A stretch of DNA of 64,000 bases, taken from the NCBI GenBank assembly GCA_001630475.1, contig KV419395.1, positions 372,001-436,000 of the forward strand, read 5' to 3'. The DNA is from Sistotremastrum niveocremeum HHB9708. Lineage: Eukaryota > Basidiomycota > Agaricomycetes > Sistotremastrales > Sistotremastraceae. This document shows positions 26,000-38,124 of this stretch, piece by piece (position 1 is the stretch's first letter; each line of letters begins with the position of its first letter). The notes beneath the pieces are model-generated. The model was not told where the DNA came from, searched no databases, and saw only the letters and a program-made list of their open reading frames with translations. A program made the translations under genes and the position numbers.

Positions 26000-28458
26000 T
26001 CACTCTCTCGGTTCCCTTTGATTATCCCTCAGCGCTTTTGCCAACTCTGCGGCAGAAATGGTCTCGTGTTCAAGAGGCTCAGTCAAGGGTTCCAGCGGAA
26101 TATTGTTCTCTTCCATGAACTTCAATCTTGCTGCTGTCACCGGGTTTGATTTGTTGACACTAAATATCTGTAAAGCGGCATATGCATATCAGTATTCGGC
26201 ATTTTGAATGGGAGTGTACATTTGCATGCAGGTCCACGAACCTTGATTCGACAAGCATGGCTCGTTACATGCAGACCCCTTTTGAATTATGAGCACAATC
26301 ACAAAACAGATAAATCTTAAATTCTTACCAATTCCAAGCCGAGCGTACCAGAGAGGGCTGAGTGTTACAGGAGGAATCCCAAGCTCTGCAAACAATTTCC
26401 AGCCATCCTTCCGCCTAAACAAATACCCGATATCAGATACTGTACGGGAAGAGCAAGGAGAGTATAACATACAGCAATCGGTGCATCGACCTCCCAAAGC
26501 CTCCATCCATAATACGATTTTTCAGTCAACTGGTGAGACGGCCACCAAGAGTGTCCACCGTCTACTGAGACCTCGACTCTCTGAACGAAACATCCTCCAC
26601 CTAACATACTGATATCAAAGATGGCTAATTTGCAGGAAGTGACAGAACCTACCGCTGTATGCCCATCCTTTGAACTTGACGGTACCATCGTGGACGACTA
26701 CCTCGCCTTCACGAGGAGACATGATAGCAGAGGACACGGGCATGTCTTGAATCGAAAAGCCATCGGCGAAGGTCGAATTGTACTTGGAAAGTTGGTGGTT
26801 CAACAAAAGATACTAGCGATACCTGAATTTAGATCCTTGAAAATTAGTATGAACAGTCTCTCTTACTTCTTTCCTTTGTACTGGTCCTTCTGAAACTTCA
26901 GGACTGCCGGAATGGTCAGGTCTATAGCTAGTATCATCAATAATACCACTCACAGAACTCGGATTTCGATGAGCCATTTGCACGAGCGAGCGCCAATGAC
27001 ACCCAGCACTACGGTGCGTACAGGTGCTCCGTGAATCCAGGTCAAGGGTTCGCCATTTTGTTCCCAGGCAACGATAACTTCGTTAGCTTTGACCTTTTTC
27101 ATTCCTACAGACACCTGAACATAGCAATAAGCGGAAGATTGTCAGCCGCAAAATGCAATTTACTTTGTACTGTACGAGCATAAGTTCTCCGGTTCATGAC
27201 ATAGATATTATCGGAGACTCACATTATCAACTTCATGTTGCTTGAAGTATGTGTCGGCCCCTGGACAATCGGTTCAATAAATTCCGTGGGATATATGCGG
27301 AGAAAAAACTTGCCAATCTGGTCGACACAACATGATTGTTATTGAATGAAGGATGAGGTCTAGAAGGCATCGGACTTACGAATTCAACATCCGTAGCTCC
27401 TTCGGTCACGCCACCACATGCTTTCAGGATCTTCTTGAGACTCACGCCTTTCCACTTCGCATTACTGATAGCCTGCTCGTGCCAAGGTGCATTGATGAGA
27501 GAATCGCCGTCTCCAAGCGCATATCTGATCTGTTCAATACGTCGGCCACCCGAACATTGGAGGGTAACCGTTTTTTCCATAAGATCCATGCTCTTGAGCT
27601 CATCCAATGTGAAGGTACGGGGGTTCTTGACCAGTCCCGTGACCTTGAGACGATAGTCTTCGGGCTGTATGCGTGGGATCTCGCCTAAACACGAGGCGAA
27701 GATAAGAAACGGTACGCATTGGCCGGAGAGGTGCTTACCGTGATTCCGGACAAACCAACGGGGAACTGGTGTAAGGTGCTCGAGGAGAAGATGTTCCTTG
27801 GAGGTTTCGCCGTTATAGGGGAAACGCAAGACGTGTTCAAAATTCTTCAGAATATTTCAGTGTCAGATATGATTCGCATCCCGAAAGCAAACGAAAGCAA
27901 TACCTTTTCTTTCTCCTCGAGGACCGTCTGCCAACTCTGATCGACAAGATGTCCAAGACCAAGTGCTTCAAACTGCCTTTGCCATCGGTAACCCTCCAGG
28001 AACCGAGGAAGTGCGAGGCTCAAGCTGCGATGTGAGAGGGTGAGATTCTCGATCTAGCGGTCATTCCAAGACAGCACACCTTTCGAAGTCTTGGGCAGGA
28101 AAATCGTGCTGAAGCTGGACGTGAGGAGGTCCTTTGACTGGTTCCGCGGGGGATTGGATCGAGACAGAGGGCCAGTTCTGAGACCTCAAGAACGCTTCTG
28201 CTTTCTTCCGAAGCTCGGGATCGGACCAATCAACTGAGGATGGGTTCAGAGAAACGCAAACGACATCGTGAATTATATACCCCATGGTTTCCCTTCAAGA
28301 CCCAATTCTTTTGCAGCAGGATGGGCCTCATAGCTTAGTTTGGGTTTAGCAGCAGTGGAAAGAACGTCGACGTCTTCAAATGCTGGCATGGTCGCTGTCG
28401 TCGTTGCAGGATCCTTGATTGGTGATGACGGGTGAAGTCCGCTATCTATTTCGATCAT
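26000..28458 (-). CDS. Sulfite oxidase-like molybdenum cofactor enzyme, without heme domain
   Basis: About 600 residues in ten or more exons. The molybdopterin-binding core is clear: [44 protein letters not shown] (the Cys ligand of molybdenum), [15 protein letters not shown], then [17 protein letters not shown] and [20 protein letters not shown]. The Mo-co dimerisation domain follows: [37 protein letters not shown]. The C-terminus [19 protein letters not shown] is an extra tail. No cytochrome b5 or FAD module, so this is the plant/fungal-type enzyme, which oxidises sulfite, or a related assimilation-independent oxidase. There is an N-terminal extension (about 150 residues; [19 protein letters not shown]). 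The first ATG is at 28458; a second (MPAFEDVDV, 28389) is equally possible. GFA1 is downstream on the same strand. Confidence 0.85.
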
Positions 28459-29008
28459 TGGAGGGAGATTATATACGTTGAGGGTTATCAGCTACCGGGT
28501 CTGTGAGAACGACGAGAAGCGCGGGGGTTGGACGGGGAGGAAACCCGGTCCACCTGGTTTTCTTTTAAGGGCGCTACTTCGATGGAAAAGGAATTGTCCG
28601 ATCGAGACCGAGGGTAAGTGCGACTCAAAGCTATGGTGAGCTACGATTCAAAGACGTCATGCAAATCGCTCACCGTCTTCGTGGTTCACCCGCTTCGGAG
28701 CCCGAACAAGGGCTCATTAGATCCCCCTTTTACAAAGCAGCAAAAATCAAGGGGACCAATGCATATCCAAGAGCAATTATTGAGTGATTCCTTCATTCTT
28801 CGGAGTTCATGTGAATGCCATAACTTCAATACTTTTTGTTTGTGTTTCGTGTCTCTTGAGTGCGACAAAGCTCGCAGGAAAACACGAGCAAACAAAATCC
28901 GGGTCCAAATTGACGCCGGACCGGTGTCCTGAACCCAAATCGGTGCTTACTCCTCCCCACAACTCTCAGGGACACACTTTCAATCGCTTTGCTCTAACTA
29001 TCCACACA
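28459..29008. other. Divergent promoter region, sulfite oxidase and PEX5
   Basis: About 550 bases between two divergent genes. No coding frame with support. It should hold both promoters. Confidence 0.5.
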
Positions 29009-31359
29009 ATGTCGTTGCAAGCTATGATATCTGGCGATGAATGCGCCGCACCATCCAACCCATTGCATAGAATTCTCAAGCATGCTGACGATGACAGGAG
29101 TTTACAGAGGGTGGGCGTTGTACGGTCAAATTTGCGGCATAATCAGCTCACATTGTATTAGGATCGCATGGGAGGGCCATCGTCGTCCAGGGTATGTGAT
29201 AGAAATTTCCAGTTGTATTTATGTTGAATTTGGGCATTAGCTTCAACATCTGCCTTCGTCGTTAATGGCGAGTTCTTCGCAGGCGGACATGGCGATGGCA
29301 CGACAGTTCTTTCAATCACCAGTCATTGGAAGTCCTGTCCCCAGACCAATGGATGCTCGACCTGAGATTCCTCTCCAACCCATGGCAGTTGCCTCTTGGT
29401 CACTGCCACAGCAAAATCAGAAGCCAGGCTTTCAAATGCAGCCCGATTCAATGCAATCCTCAGGGTGGTCCTCCGAGTTTCATTCCACTTCTCATACGCC
29501 TGAAATGCATCAGGCGATAGCTGAACATATGAACGGTAGGGGTTCGATTTCAATTTTGGAATCCTCTCCTGACCCGAGATCAGCGTCTGGTTCATCTTTG
29601 CAGCAACCCATGGCTCCAGGCTTCCAATTTCAGCAACGAAGCTACGGGATGGGAATGTATTCCGTTCCTGGTCCATCACTGTCTCAGGCGTCTTCCTTGC
29701 CTATATTTTCGGATGCCGATTTCGACGCGGCTTTCGCTTCATTCGATCAACTTCACAAGCCAGCGTCGGGGGCATCGATTCGAGAAGTAGATGACAATCT
29801 TCAAGAATTAAATGATGCCATGGGCTCTGCAACACTTTCTGACAACACGAAAGGAAAAGGAAAAGCTAAAATGCCAGATGTTGAGGACCCTGACTATTTG
29901 GATCGTTTCGAAAGGTTAGTTTCAGCCGTATACGAAAGACTGTGTCTTATAATTACTCAGAGTTTGGAATGAATATCAAACGTCCAATGATCCCAATGCC
30001 GCCCAAGCTTTGCGAGACTGGGAGGCTGATTTCAACGAGAGAATGGGAAACGAGCGAGAAGAATTCGATTACGGCGGTGAGATGGAGAAAATGTGGAATG
30101 GTTATGAGGAAGATGGCGGACTCGCTCTGGACTCACCCACATTCGACCAATGGGGGGCGCCCATGTTGAGTCCCTATGAATTCGGTGAGTGCGAATCCGC
30201 AACCTCTAATGCTCAGCATCTGATGTTCACCGGATCTACAGAGCGGCAAAATCCTTACCTCGAAGCGCCGCCCCAAGAGCCTCTATTAGAGCGCGCGAAA
30301 GCTTTACTCGCCCAGAACGGGAGCCTTAGTGAAGCAGCCCGTATGATCGAGGCAGCCATTCAAAGGGGTGATTTAGGAGCTGGGGGTTTCGAGGCCTGGA
30401 TATTGTTAGGAGAGACACGAAGCATGGATGAGAGGGAGGATGCAGCCATGAGGGCTCTCAGGGAAGGTGTTCGTATTGCGGAAGCAGCTGGTGCAAAAGG
30501 CGAAGGCATGGTGGTCTGTATTCTTTTCTTCATCTCTGCGCCTTCCATTGACCACAATTATAGTCACTCGCTATCTCATATACCAATGAGTCTTATGAGA
30601 AGGCATCATATCACCTCCTATTACGGTGGCTAGGACTTCAATATCCTTCCGTTACTCCTCCAGATATTTCTCCCAGTGCCTCCACCTGGGTGCTCCAGGA
30701 GCGTGCTACCGAAGCCTTCCTTGCGGTCGCACGACAGCAGAACTCTACAGGGGTAATTGATCCCGATATTCAAATCGGTCTGGGCATCCTCTCATACACC
30801 AACGGAGACTTTGATCGAGCCAAAGATTGCTTCGAAGCAGCCTTGTCTGTCAGACCGCGGGTTGGTTTCGCTTTCCTTTCCAACGGCGTTCGCTTCCTCA
30901 TTTATCGTCAGGACTACCTCCTTTGGAATCGACTTGGTTCATGTTTGAGTAACGGTAATCGTCCTGAGGAGGCCCTTGGAGCTTATCGAGAAGCGCTGAA
31001 TATTCGGCCGACGTACACTCGAGCAATTTATAACGTTGGCGTGGCTTGTGAGCGATTTGTGTATCTCTGGCTCCTTTAGGTTTCTGACAAGGTCTTAGGT
31101 CTTAATATTGGGGCTCATAGGGAGGCAGCTGAACACTTTTTGAGCGGAATTGCAGCGCAGCAGTCTACAGGAGGACCGTCCAGTGACCAACTTTGGACGA
31201 CACTGAAACGTTGTTTCACAGCGATGGTCGGTATTGCTTCAGCTCCTGTGTACGATTCTGACGCTTTCTCGACTTTACAGGAACGCCCCGATCTTGTGGA
31301 CAAAGCGAACCCGGGTGTTGATCTACACGTATTTAGGAATGAAGGCTTTGATTTTTGAG
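29009..31359 (+). CDS. PEX5: Peroxisomal targeting signal 1 receptor, Pex5
   Basis: Cycling receptor that binds C-terminal SKL-type signals in the cytosol and delivers cargo to the peroxisomal docking complex. About 620 residues, roughly eight exons. N-terminus MSLQAMISGDECAAPSNPL carries the conserved Cys (residue 12) that is mono-ubiquitinated for recycling in this family. The disordered N-terminal half, Gln/Met/Ser-rich, contains WxxxF-type pentapeptides for Pex14/Pex13 (WSSEF, WEADF). The C-terminal half is TPR: PLLERAKALLAQNGSLSEAA, AWILLGETRSMDEREDAAM, GLGILSYTNGDFDRAKDC, LWNRLGSCLSNGNRPEEAL, AYREALNIRPTYTRAIYNVG, LNIGAHREAAEHFL. Short first exons (before 29265) are joined through MGGPSSSR. 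Ends RNEGFDF at 31359. Confidence 0.95.
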
Positions 31360-31821
31360 AACATCGAGTGGGTTCAGTCCGCGAATTAATGTCACTGGAT
31401 TTGTCGCCTCGCATAATGGCACCGTTTGTAGGATCCCATTGACAGATTAGCTACCCTACATACAAAAAAAGCACTGACTCGATGCTGGCTTGATAGGATG
31501 ATACTGGTTGTATTATCCATACCTGATGAGTCTCAAGCTGCTTCATTCTACCGAATCGCTTCAATTGAGGAAGTGTGTGATCCTGGGATGGTCTGCAGGA
31601 CCAGAATATTTCATAAACTCATTCTCGTGTGTGTATCGCGGACAAATGAAGTGTTTTACATGGCAGTAGAAGATAGAATAAAAATGACAAGCCCGGCTTC
31701 TGGTGTCGAATTATGTCCGGGACGCTATTATAAAGCTGTATATTCTTCGGATTAAACACGTATCTGGTTTCCAATAAGTTAGCTAAGAGATAGACAAGAC
31801 AGTTAAAGAATATACCTTCCT
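31360..31821. other. Convergent intergenic region after PEX5
   Basis: About 460 bases between PEX5 and a minus-strand gene. A plus-strand frame of 85 codons (31498-31755) has an ATG-less-like context and no family features. No gene seen. Confidence 0.45.
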
Positions 31822-32577
31822 TCAGTACTCCTCATCAGACGATGGTCCAGCCAATGGAAGATTATGGACAACTATTCTCGTCAACACATCCAACTGTTCC
31901 TTCATGCCGGCAATAGCATCCAGGATGGCTGCCTTATTTACGGCCTCCTGCTTGAGTACCTCCATAGTGTTCTTCATAGACGCAACTTCATGGCGAATCG
32001 CGTAATCCTGTGTGCCATTCATCCCGGAAGCAGACTGAAAGGTATGAGGACTGGCCGAATCAGTCACGATGTCCCTCAGAGAGCTGAATTCGCGGGCAGT
32101 CGTAGCTCTCATGGAGGCTATATCGACTCTTAACGAAGAGATTGCATGAGCCTGATGCTCCACTAAATTCCTTAGTGCGCAAATTTCGCGACTCTGATTT
32201 TCGAGTATAACGACCGGGTGAAGACCCTCCGGTGCGGGGGCTGGGGGAGCTTCGGGGACAGACGTAGCTCGTACGTTGCGACATCCCATGCCCAAAGACC
32301 CACGCTCTTCAGAGTGGTCATGGGCAGCAGAAATTCGCCGTGTTGTCACCGACCGTCTGGTTGGTTTTGACAGACCGGAAGAAGGCAAGTCGAGAGAAGA
32401 CAGTGCAGGCAGTGTTTGCTGCGTAGAGACACTGGCACATGGGTGACCGTTGGGATTGGCGTTGTATGGTAAGAATCGAGTGGGTCGTGTAAATTGGCTA
32501 TGGTCACTCCGAACGAGTTTAGGACAGGCGATATCTGCTTCTGAGACGCGACGGCTCTCTCTCGATGGTGCGCTCAT
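31822..32577 (-). CDS. Orphan coiled-coil protein
   Basis: Single-exon frame of 251 codons with a normal ATG, unrecognised. The first 115 residues are disordered, Ser/Arg/Pro-rich (VPEAPPAPAPEG marks the end). The rest is predicted helical, with heptad-like spacing: LENQSREICALRNLVEHQAH, ISSLRVDIASMRATTAREF, HEVASMKNTMEVLKQEAV, then ILDAIAGMKEQLDVLTRIVV. The acidic end is GPSSDEEY. No signal peptide or membrane segment; probably a cytosolic or nuclear scaffold that oligomerises. Divergent from the ETF alpha gene with 358 bp between start codons. Length and bias make it likely real, but no function can be given. Confidence 0.65.
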   Translation of the reverse strand: MSAPSRESRRVSEADIACPKLVRSDHSQFTRPTRFLPYNANPNGHPCASVSTQQTLPALSSLDLPSSGLSKPTRRSVTTRRISAAHDHSEERGSLGMGCRNVRATSVPEAPPAPAPEGLHPVVILENQSREICALRNLVEHQAHAISSLRVDIASMRATTAREFSSLRDIVTDSASPHTFQSASGMNGTQDYAIRHEVASMKNTMEVLKQEAVNKAAILDAIAGMKEQLDVLTRIVVHNLPLAGPSSDEEY

Positions 32578-32935
32578 ATTCTACGCGTTGAAGGCTCGAC
32601 TGCAAGCAAAAGTCGGGAGAGGATAGAGTAACGGAGTTTGAATGAAGAATCTGTCGTTGCTGAGCCATCAAATTGTAACTGAAGCCGGCAATCTAAGAAG
32701 TTGACGAGATCCCCCTGAAAAGCTCAACTTGAAGTGCCCGGACAACGTCCCAATCGCGATCCAGCCAAATATTCCGGATTCCTAGTGCCTTCAAGCTTCA
32801 GAACTGAAATTGACTTGCTACATGAAACATGGTGGTATCCAGGATTCAACGGACGCAATGGATGCTGTTCAGGGGTAGAAAGATGCAACTCGGTAGATGT
32901 AGGTCCGAGAAATACAAGAACAAATAATCCAGACA
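32578..32935. other. Divergent promoter region, coiled-coil protein and ETF alpha
   Basis: 358 bases between divergent start codons. No supported coding frame. Confidence 0.5.
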
Positions 32936-34122
32936 ATGTTCCGCCCTCGACTGCAGCCTCTAAGAGCAGTCATTTCTCGAAGATATGCATCAACCAGTGG
33001 TCCCAATTCTTTGCTGTTGATTGAATACCGTGGTGGTGAAATAGATTCCGGAACTTTGTCTGCTTTGACCGCGGCCACAAGTCTGGGAGGACAAGTCACT
33101 GGACTTATTGTTGGCAATTCAGAAGAAGTGGATGGCGTTGTGGAAAAAGCAAGCAAGTCAGTTTGATTTACTCATATTTAACTATCTATTGACCTTTACC
33201 AAAGGCTGAAGGGCTTGAACAAGCTCCTCCGGGTGTCATCGCCCATTTATTCACCTCCACTTCCCGAGACGGTGACTCCTTTAATGGAGAAGATCCTGTC
33301 AAGCTCTCAATTCACGCACGTTGTTTCAGCACATTCATCATCTGCCAAATCTATTCTACCCCGTCTCGCAGCCAAGTTAGACGTACCAGCAGTGTCAGAC
33401 GTCACAGGCGTTGAGCACGACCAATCCTCCAGCAGCACAACATTCACTCGGCCCATCTACGCCGGAAATGCAATTGCAACCGTTCGCGCACCAGAATCCA
33501 TTCCTGTGAAAGTCTTCACCGTGCGCGCAACCGCCTTCGACGCCGCGACAGATGGCGAGGCCGTAGAAGTCGAGACCGTGGAGCCCGTCGAAGTCTCTGA
33601 CATTCCTGTCGAGCATCTTGGAACGTCACTCACAAAGTCTGATCGACCGGAACTTGGATCTGCTACTAGAGTGGTGTCTGGAGGACGGGCGCTGAAGAAT
33701 GCGGAGACTTTCAATAAGGTGCTTAATCCTCTGGCGGATGCGCTGGGTGCTGCCGTTGGAGCTTCGAGAGCCGCTGTTGATGCAGGCTACGCCGATAACT
33801 CGCTGCAAGTATGTTCGATACTTCATGATGACATGGTACACGTACTGAATGGATTGTGAAGGTCGGGCAGACAGGGAAGGTCGTTGCTCCAGAGCTTTAC
33901 ATGGCAATAGGAATATCGGGAGCAATCCAACATCTTGCAGGAATGAAAGATTCCAAGCTCATAGTAGCCATCAATAAGGTCTGCTATTTCTGCCACCTAC
34001 TTGACGATAAACTGAGCGAAGGATAGGATCCCGATGCGCCAATTTTCCAAGTAGCTGACGTGGGTTTAGTCGCTGACTTGTTCGATGCTGTACCGGAACT
34101 TGTAGAAAAGTTGAAGAAATGA
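32936..34122 (+). CDS. ETFA: Electron transfer flavoprotein subunit alpha
   Basis: Mitochondrial matrix FAD protein that takes electrons from acyl-CoA dehydrogenases and passes them to ETF-ubiquinone oxidoreductase. About 340 residues in four exons. The N-terminus [20 protein letters not shown] is a typical mitochondrial presequence. The first domain starts [20 protein letters not shown] and continues [16 protein letters not shown] and [14 protein letters not shown]. The FAD-binding C-terminal domain has [34 protein letters not shown], the spliced [20 protein letters not shown], then [20 protein letters not shown] and the terminal [10 protein letters not shown]. The yeast counterpart is AIM45. 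Two late introns (about 33808-33860 and 33979-34027) must be removed to recover the flavin-binding motifs. Confidence 0.95.
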
Positions 34123-34704
34123 ATAAACGTCTCGGTTGGATCAAAGCACCGCATACCCGTCAATAATAATTGACCAAAATGTGGAACATATCCGAACATA
34201 GCCTGAACCGCATGAAGGCACCAGGGTGTCCTGATTTGCGACTTCATTTGGTATTTCTTGCCATGCCACACGGTAGAGATGCACAAAATCGACCCTAAAT
34301 ATGAAGTATCATATGCTAAACGATGATATAGCACTTCGGATGGGGAGCGCGAACTTTACATGTAGAGTTGTCCCCGGAAGGTTGTATCAGATAGCGGAGA
34401 TATGTACAAGAGGAGCTATGCAGGCACAGAGTTTAAGCAATTGACTTTTGGGTAATACGCGAAGCATTGCAAGATTCAGCTGATCAGGCCCTAAAGATCG
34501 ATATTCGACCCCCAACATTCCGTGTTATCGGTCCGTGTTTCAGTGAATGGAGCGTGAAGTGCGTCGTGCAGATAGAGCTGTACTCTACAAGTATCTAAGA
34601 ATTTTCTGTGGCGGCAAGCAAGACTCGGAGTCGGATGATGATGATAGTATGATGATAGATAGATAGCCCTCGTCCAGTTCCCAATCCCGTATCCTATTAT
34701 CTCC
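34123..34704. other. Convergent intergenic region, ETF alpha and FAD oxidoreductase
   Basis: About 580 bases between two 3' ends. It contains a GAT/GATA-rich simple-sequence stretch (about 34633-34666). No gene seen. Confidence 0.5.
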
Positions 34705-36797
34705 TTACACACCATATTTGGTCAGGCCAAGAGATTCCTATCAATGACTTTAGCAATGGATGTCAGATATGCTACAAAGATCCTACCTTGATGCCAGCCC
34801 AAGCGACTTGGAGGGCAATTCCGGGGGTGGTGACATCGGTACCGGGGGCAATGAACATAGCGCTGTTGTAAACAGCAGCACCAACGCTGTCGCTCTGCAA
34901 AGCGAGTTAGACATGGCACCAATTGACGAGCAAAACAACTCACGTTCAAGGCGACAGCGATCAAGTTCCAAGTGTACCATCGTACCCAAGCACCATCGGT
35001 CAAGCTCTCTCCCTCAACAGGAGTGGTAGTGTCCCAACCATAATCCTCGGCCTTGGTCTGATCCCAAACGGGTTGGATGCGGCTGTTTTGACGTTCGAAG
35101 AACATCTTTCCGAATTGATCCGGGAGGACTTCACGGGAGGAGTTGGAGTGGAAGACGGGGTTGCAGTATTGAAGGACACCAGAGAGGGTGGCAGCGCCAA
35201 TGGCAGCTTTGGTGCAGCCTTGACTGTAGGCAAACTTTTAGGAGAAATGATTAGGAGGGATACGAATGGGACTAACCCTCGGATGGGGTTGACTCTCAAG
35301 ACAGCGTCACCGACAGCGATCAAGTTAGTGGGGATCTTGTCAAGGACTTGGTGATACTTGACGAAGTGGCAAGGAGCTGGGTAACTATGAGACATCTATT
35401 CGAATCAATGATGGAACACGACACTCACGAAGTTTGACATCGGTGTATGAAGCGGTGGCGTCAGCGTTGCTAGCTTCAAGAGCATCGGCGATTTGGAACA
35501 TGTAGTCGGGAACGGGGTCGACACCCTTAATCTGGGACATGAAGGAGCGGACATCGGCAATAGACTTGGGGCGAGCAGCGAGATCCCATCCACCGCACAC
35601 GAATTGGACTAAGAGCCATCAGTGGATATCGTAGCAAGAGGAACATGAAACATACGAGTGTTGTTTTCACGCTTGAAGACCAAGAGTACACGGCGTTCCA
35701 TGCGAGAGTCAGGGAGGAAGTTATAGATAACACTGGCGTTGGCGAAACCTCCGGGGAAATGGACCTTTTCGAATTTGGCGGGTTCGATGTTGTACTCGCA
35801 AGTGGTGTAGTACATTTTGGGGTCATAGACATCCTTGGGGACCTTGAGGGGCTTGGCGGGGGTGGAAACCCACTTCAGGGCTGCCAATGAGGGACCAGTG
35901 CAGTCTTTCAAAGAGCGTCAGAATTAGTAACTGAAACCGAAGAATAAAACTCACCAGCGAGGAGCAGAGCGGGTTCCGCGGTTTCGACACCCTCCTTGGA
36001 ACGGATGACAACACTTTGGATACGATCGCCGGTACCAGCACCCTCGAGACCTTGACTGGGGCCATCGACATCAATGTTGATGCCAGTGACGGTACCGGTG
36101 ACGAATTCGACATTGTCGCAGTTGTTCTTGACGAGCTTCCTCAAGAGGGTCTCATAGGCAGGGCGACTGACAGTCAAGAACTTAGGGAGAGTGCCCTTGT
36201 AGAAACCGAGAGGGGGTCTCAAGTGCCTGCCGCCGAGATGGACCTGGAAGTCACAAGGAGCGATAGCAGCGGGATCAATCTTGCGAGCCTCGGTCTCGAA
36301 GTCGGGGAACATCTCCTTGAGGGCAAGGTAGGTGAAGGGCTGGTAGCTGTGGAGAGATGTGTACTGTTGGACACGAGTACGAATGTTAGGTTTCTTTCCA
36401 TTCTCTGCCTTGGAGAGACGAGCCTCGTCAGACAAGCCTTCAGCAGTCGCGGTCCATCCTTCAGGCTCGACGATGAGAACGCGGGAGAAGTGTGCCGAGC
36501 AGACTCGGGCGGTCAAGAGACCGGCAACGCTGTTCGGGAGCGGTTGAGCATGTGAACTGGCCATTGATAGATGATTAGCGCTACGAACCTTCCGCCTGCG
36601 ACTACAGCAGTGCCATCGATCCGCTTGCCCTCAATTCTGGGCTTGCCCAAGTCGGCGAGGTCGTTCAGAGCGGTGAGCTCGGTGACCTTCTTGTTGCGGT
36701 ACCAAGTCGAGATAGGGCCCAAGAAGAGGACGAGGCCAGCGATGAAGCTGAGGGGATAGAGGATCTGAGGTGGGATGGCCTGGATGAGGGAGGACAT
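34705..36797 (-). CDS. Membrane-anchored FAD-dependent oxidoreductase, function unknown
   Basis: About 550 residues in eight or so exons. It opens with a membrane segment (LYPLSFIAGLVLFLGPISTW), then a spliced Rossmann dinucleotide-binding motif (TAVVAGGSVAGLLTARVC) and the acidic end of strand 2 (RVLIVEPEG). Further on are LTVSRPAYETLLRKLVKNN, CTGPSLAALKW and the second FAD contact block, NLIAVGDAVLRVNPIRGQG. That GD motif is typical of group A flavin monooxygenases. The substrate cannot be named; the fold resembles aromatic hydroxylases and squalene-epoxidase-like enzymes. A short last exon encodes ESLGLTKYGV. The nearest gene on the same strand is PAC2, 234 bp upstream, with no evident link. 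Confidence 0.75.
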
Positions 36798-37031
36798 GAT
36801 GGTCGGGAGGCAGATAGCAGAGATGGCATTGAAGAGAAGGCGCGGTATTTAGAGGCGAGTAGCATGAATTTCCCCAAACGACAACGAGGCAGATGGAGAT
36901 TCGAGACATGAGCTAATTCCCCAACCAGGTCGTCCACCGAATCCGGAACCCATCAGCGTCTCTTGCATCTCCATTAGATAACACCATCTCCGCTATCTCC
37001 GTTTGCTTCCGCCCTCCCTGCCCATTTCGCT

Positions 37032-37914
37032 TTATCCATAGATCGTCTGCTCGAAATCGCGGCCAAATAATCCAACCCACGACTGGGGCTCTCGCCATCC
37101 GGTTCTTGGAATCTTCACGCCAGCAATGTGCGCGACCGTGCTCGCAAAGTCGTGAGCGTCCTCGCGATTGTCACCTTCCATGACGAAGCGCAGGACCGCG
37201 ACCGTGGGGACCTTTGCTAGCGAAGGGTCCTGCAGGATTCTTCGGGTCAACCCCGTGCCAGGCATCCTGATGGGCTCATCATTCGGCACAAAGGAGGGTA
37301 TTCCGGATAGATCAAGGCCTCGTGGAAGCTCAATGCCGCGACCAGGATTGGCCACTAAATGGTATGTTGCGGTCCTGTATGACATATTAGAGCGCATACA
37401 AAAGGTCTAGAGTTTAATACTTACGACATTTGAGCGTCCGTTCTGTTTGTAAGTTCGACGCCCGCCAGAAGGACCAAGGCACTGAACGCTGAATCCACAA
37501 CCCAACGCACAAACTGTTCCCCAAACTTTTCCTTGTGATACTTGACCCAGCGTCAGAAGGATGCACCACCGTATCTCGCCTAAACCCACCTTGAGTACCG
37601 GAGACCGCTGCTGGATTAATACAATATCAATGCCCTCCTTACCCCATACTGTATTATAGCATTGTTATCAGTGATCTTATTCCGATCGTCGCTTATTAAC
37701 CTTCGAGCGGTGTCGTGATGCCATCGTCACCGTTTTCTCTTGTGCCGACTGCAGGCGTCAGGAGGCTATCGTCCAGGAAACCGACGCGTCGTAATTCGAG
37801 CGTTGAGATAACAAGGTCGACAGCCAGCTGGGGAAGGTTGGCAGTTGAGACGACAGGATACACGAGTATCTTGGATTTTAAAGAAAACGATGAGGTCGCG
37901 GTGTAGAATGCCAT
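37032..37914 (-). CDS. PSMG2: Proteasome assembly chaperone 2 (PAC2/PSMG2/Add66)
   Basis: Partner of PAC1 in assembling the 20S proteasome alpha ring. About 250 residues in four exons. Family blocks are recognisable: ILVYPVVSTANLPQLAVDLV, STLELRRVGFLDDSLLTPAV, DIVLIQQRSPVLK, then the long last exon YRTATYHLVANPGRG, TGLTRRILQDPSLAKVPTVA, VLRFVMEGDNREDAHDFAS and the ending SWVGLFGRDFEQTIYG, close to the DQTLYG ending of homologues. The start MAFYTATSSF fits the family. It is divergent from RRP12, with 210 bp between start codons. Confidence 0.85.
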
Positions 37915-38124
37915 GCTTGCGGCGGTTGCCGATTTTTTTTGCCTTCACTAAATCGGCCACCCTCAAGTGCACATTTTGGCTGGTGAAGTAGACGCATTTC
38001 ACGAGGAGAGGCTTCATATCGACATCGTGCGTATCTTTCATGCTCTGTCGGAAACAATGTCTTTATTTGGGGATTTGACGCAGCGCCGGCTTTGCATACG
38101 ACAAGTTTCGCTCAAGACGCTCGA
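37915..38124. promoter_or_regulatory. Short bidirectional promoter, PAC2 and RRP12
   Basis: 210 bp separate the start codons of a proteasome assembly gene and a ribosome biogenesis gene read away from each other. Both promoters must lie here. It contains an A/T run (gattttttttgcc) that could be a nucleosome-depleted element. Confidence 0.45.

Noticed and set aside
34633-34666. GAT/GATA repeats as a GATA-factor regulatory cluster
   Set aside because: They lie between two 3' ends, not in a promoter, and look like simple sequence.
36016-36555. 179-codon plus-strand frame
   Set aside because: Antisense shadow of the FAD oxidoreductase exon; no family features.
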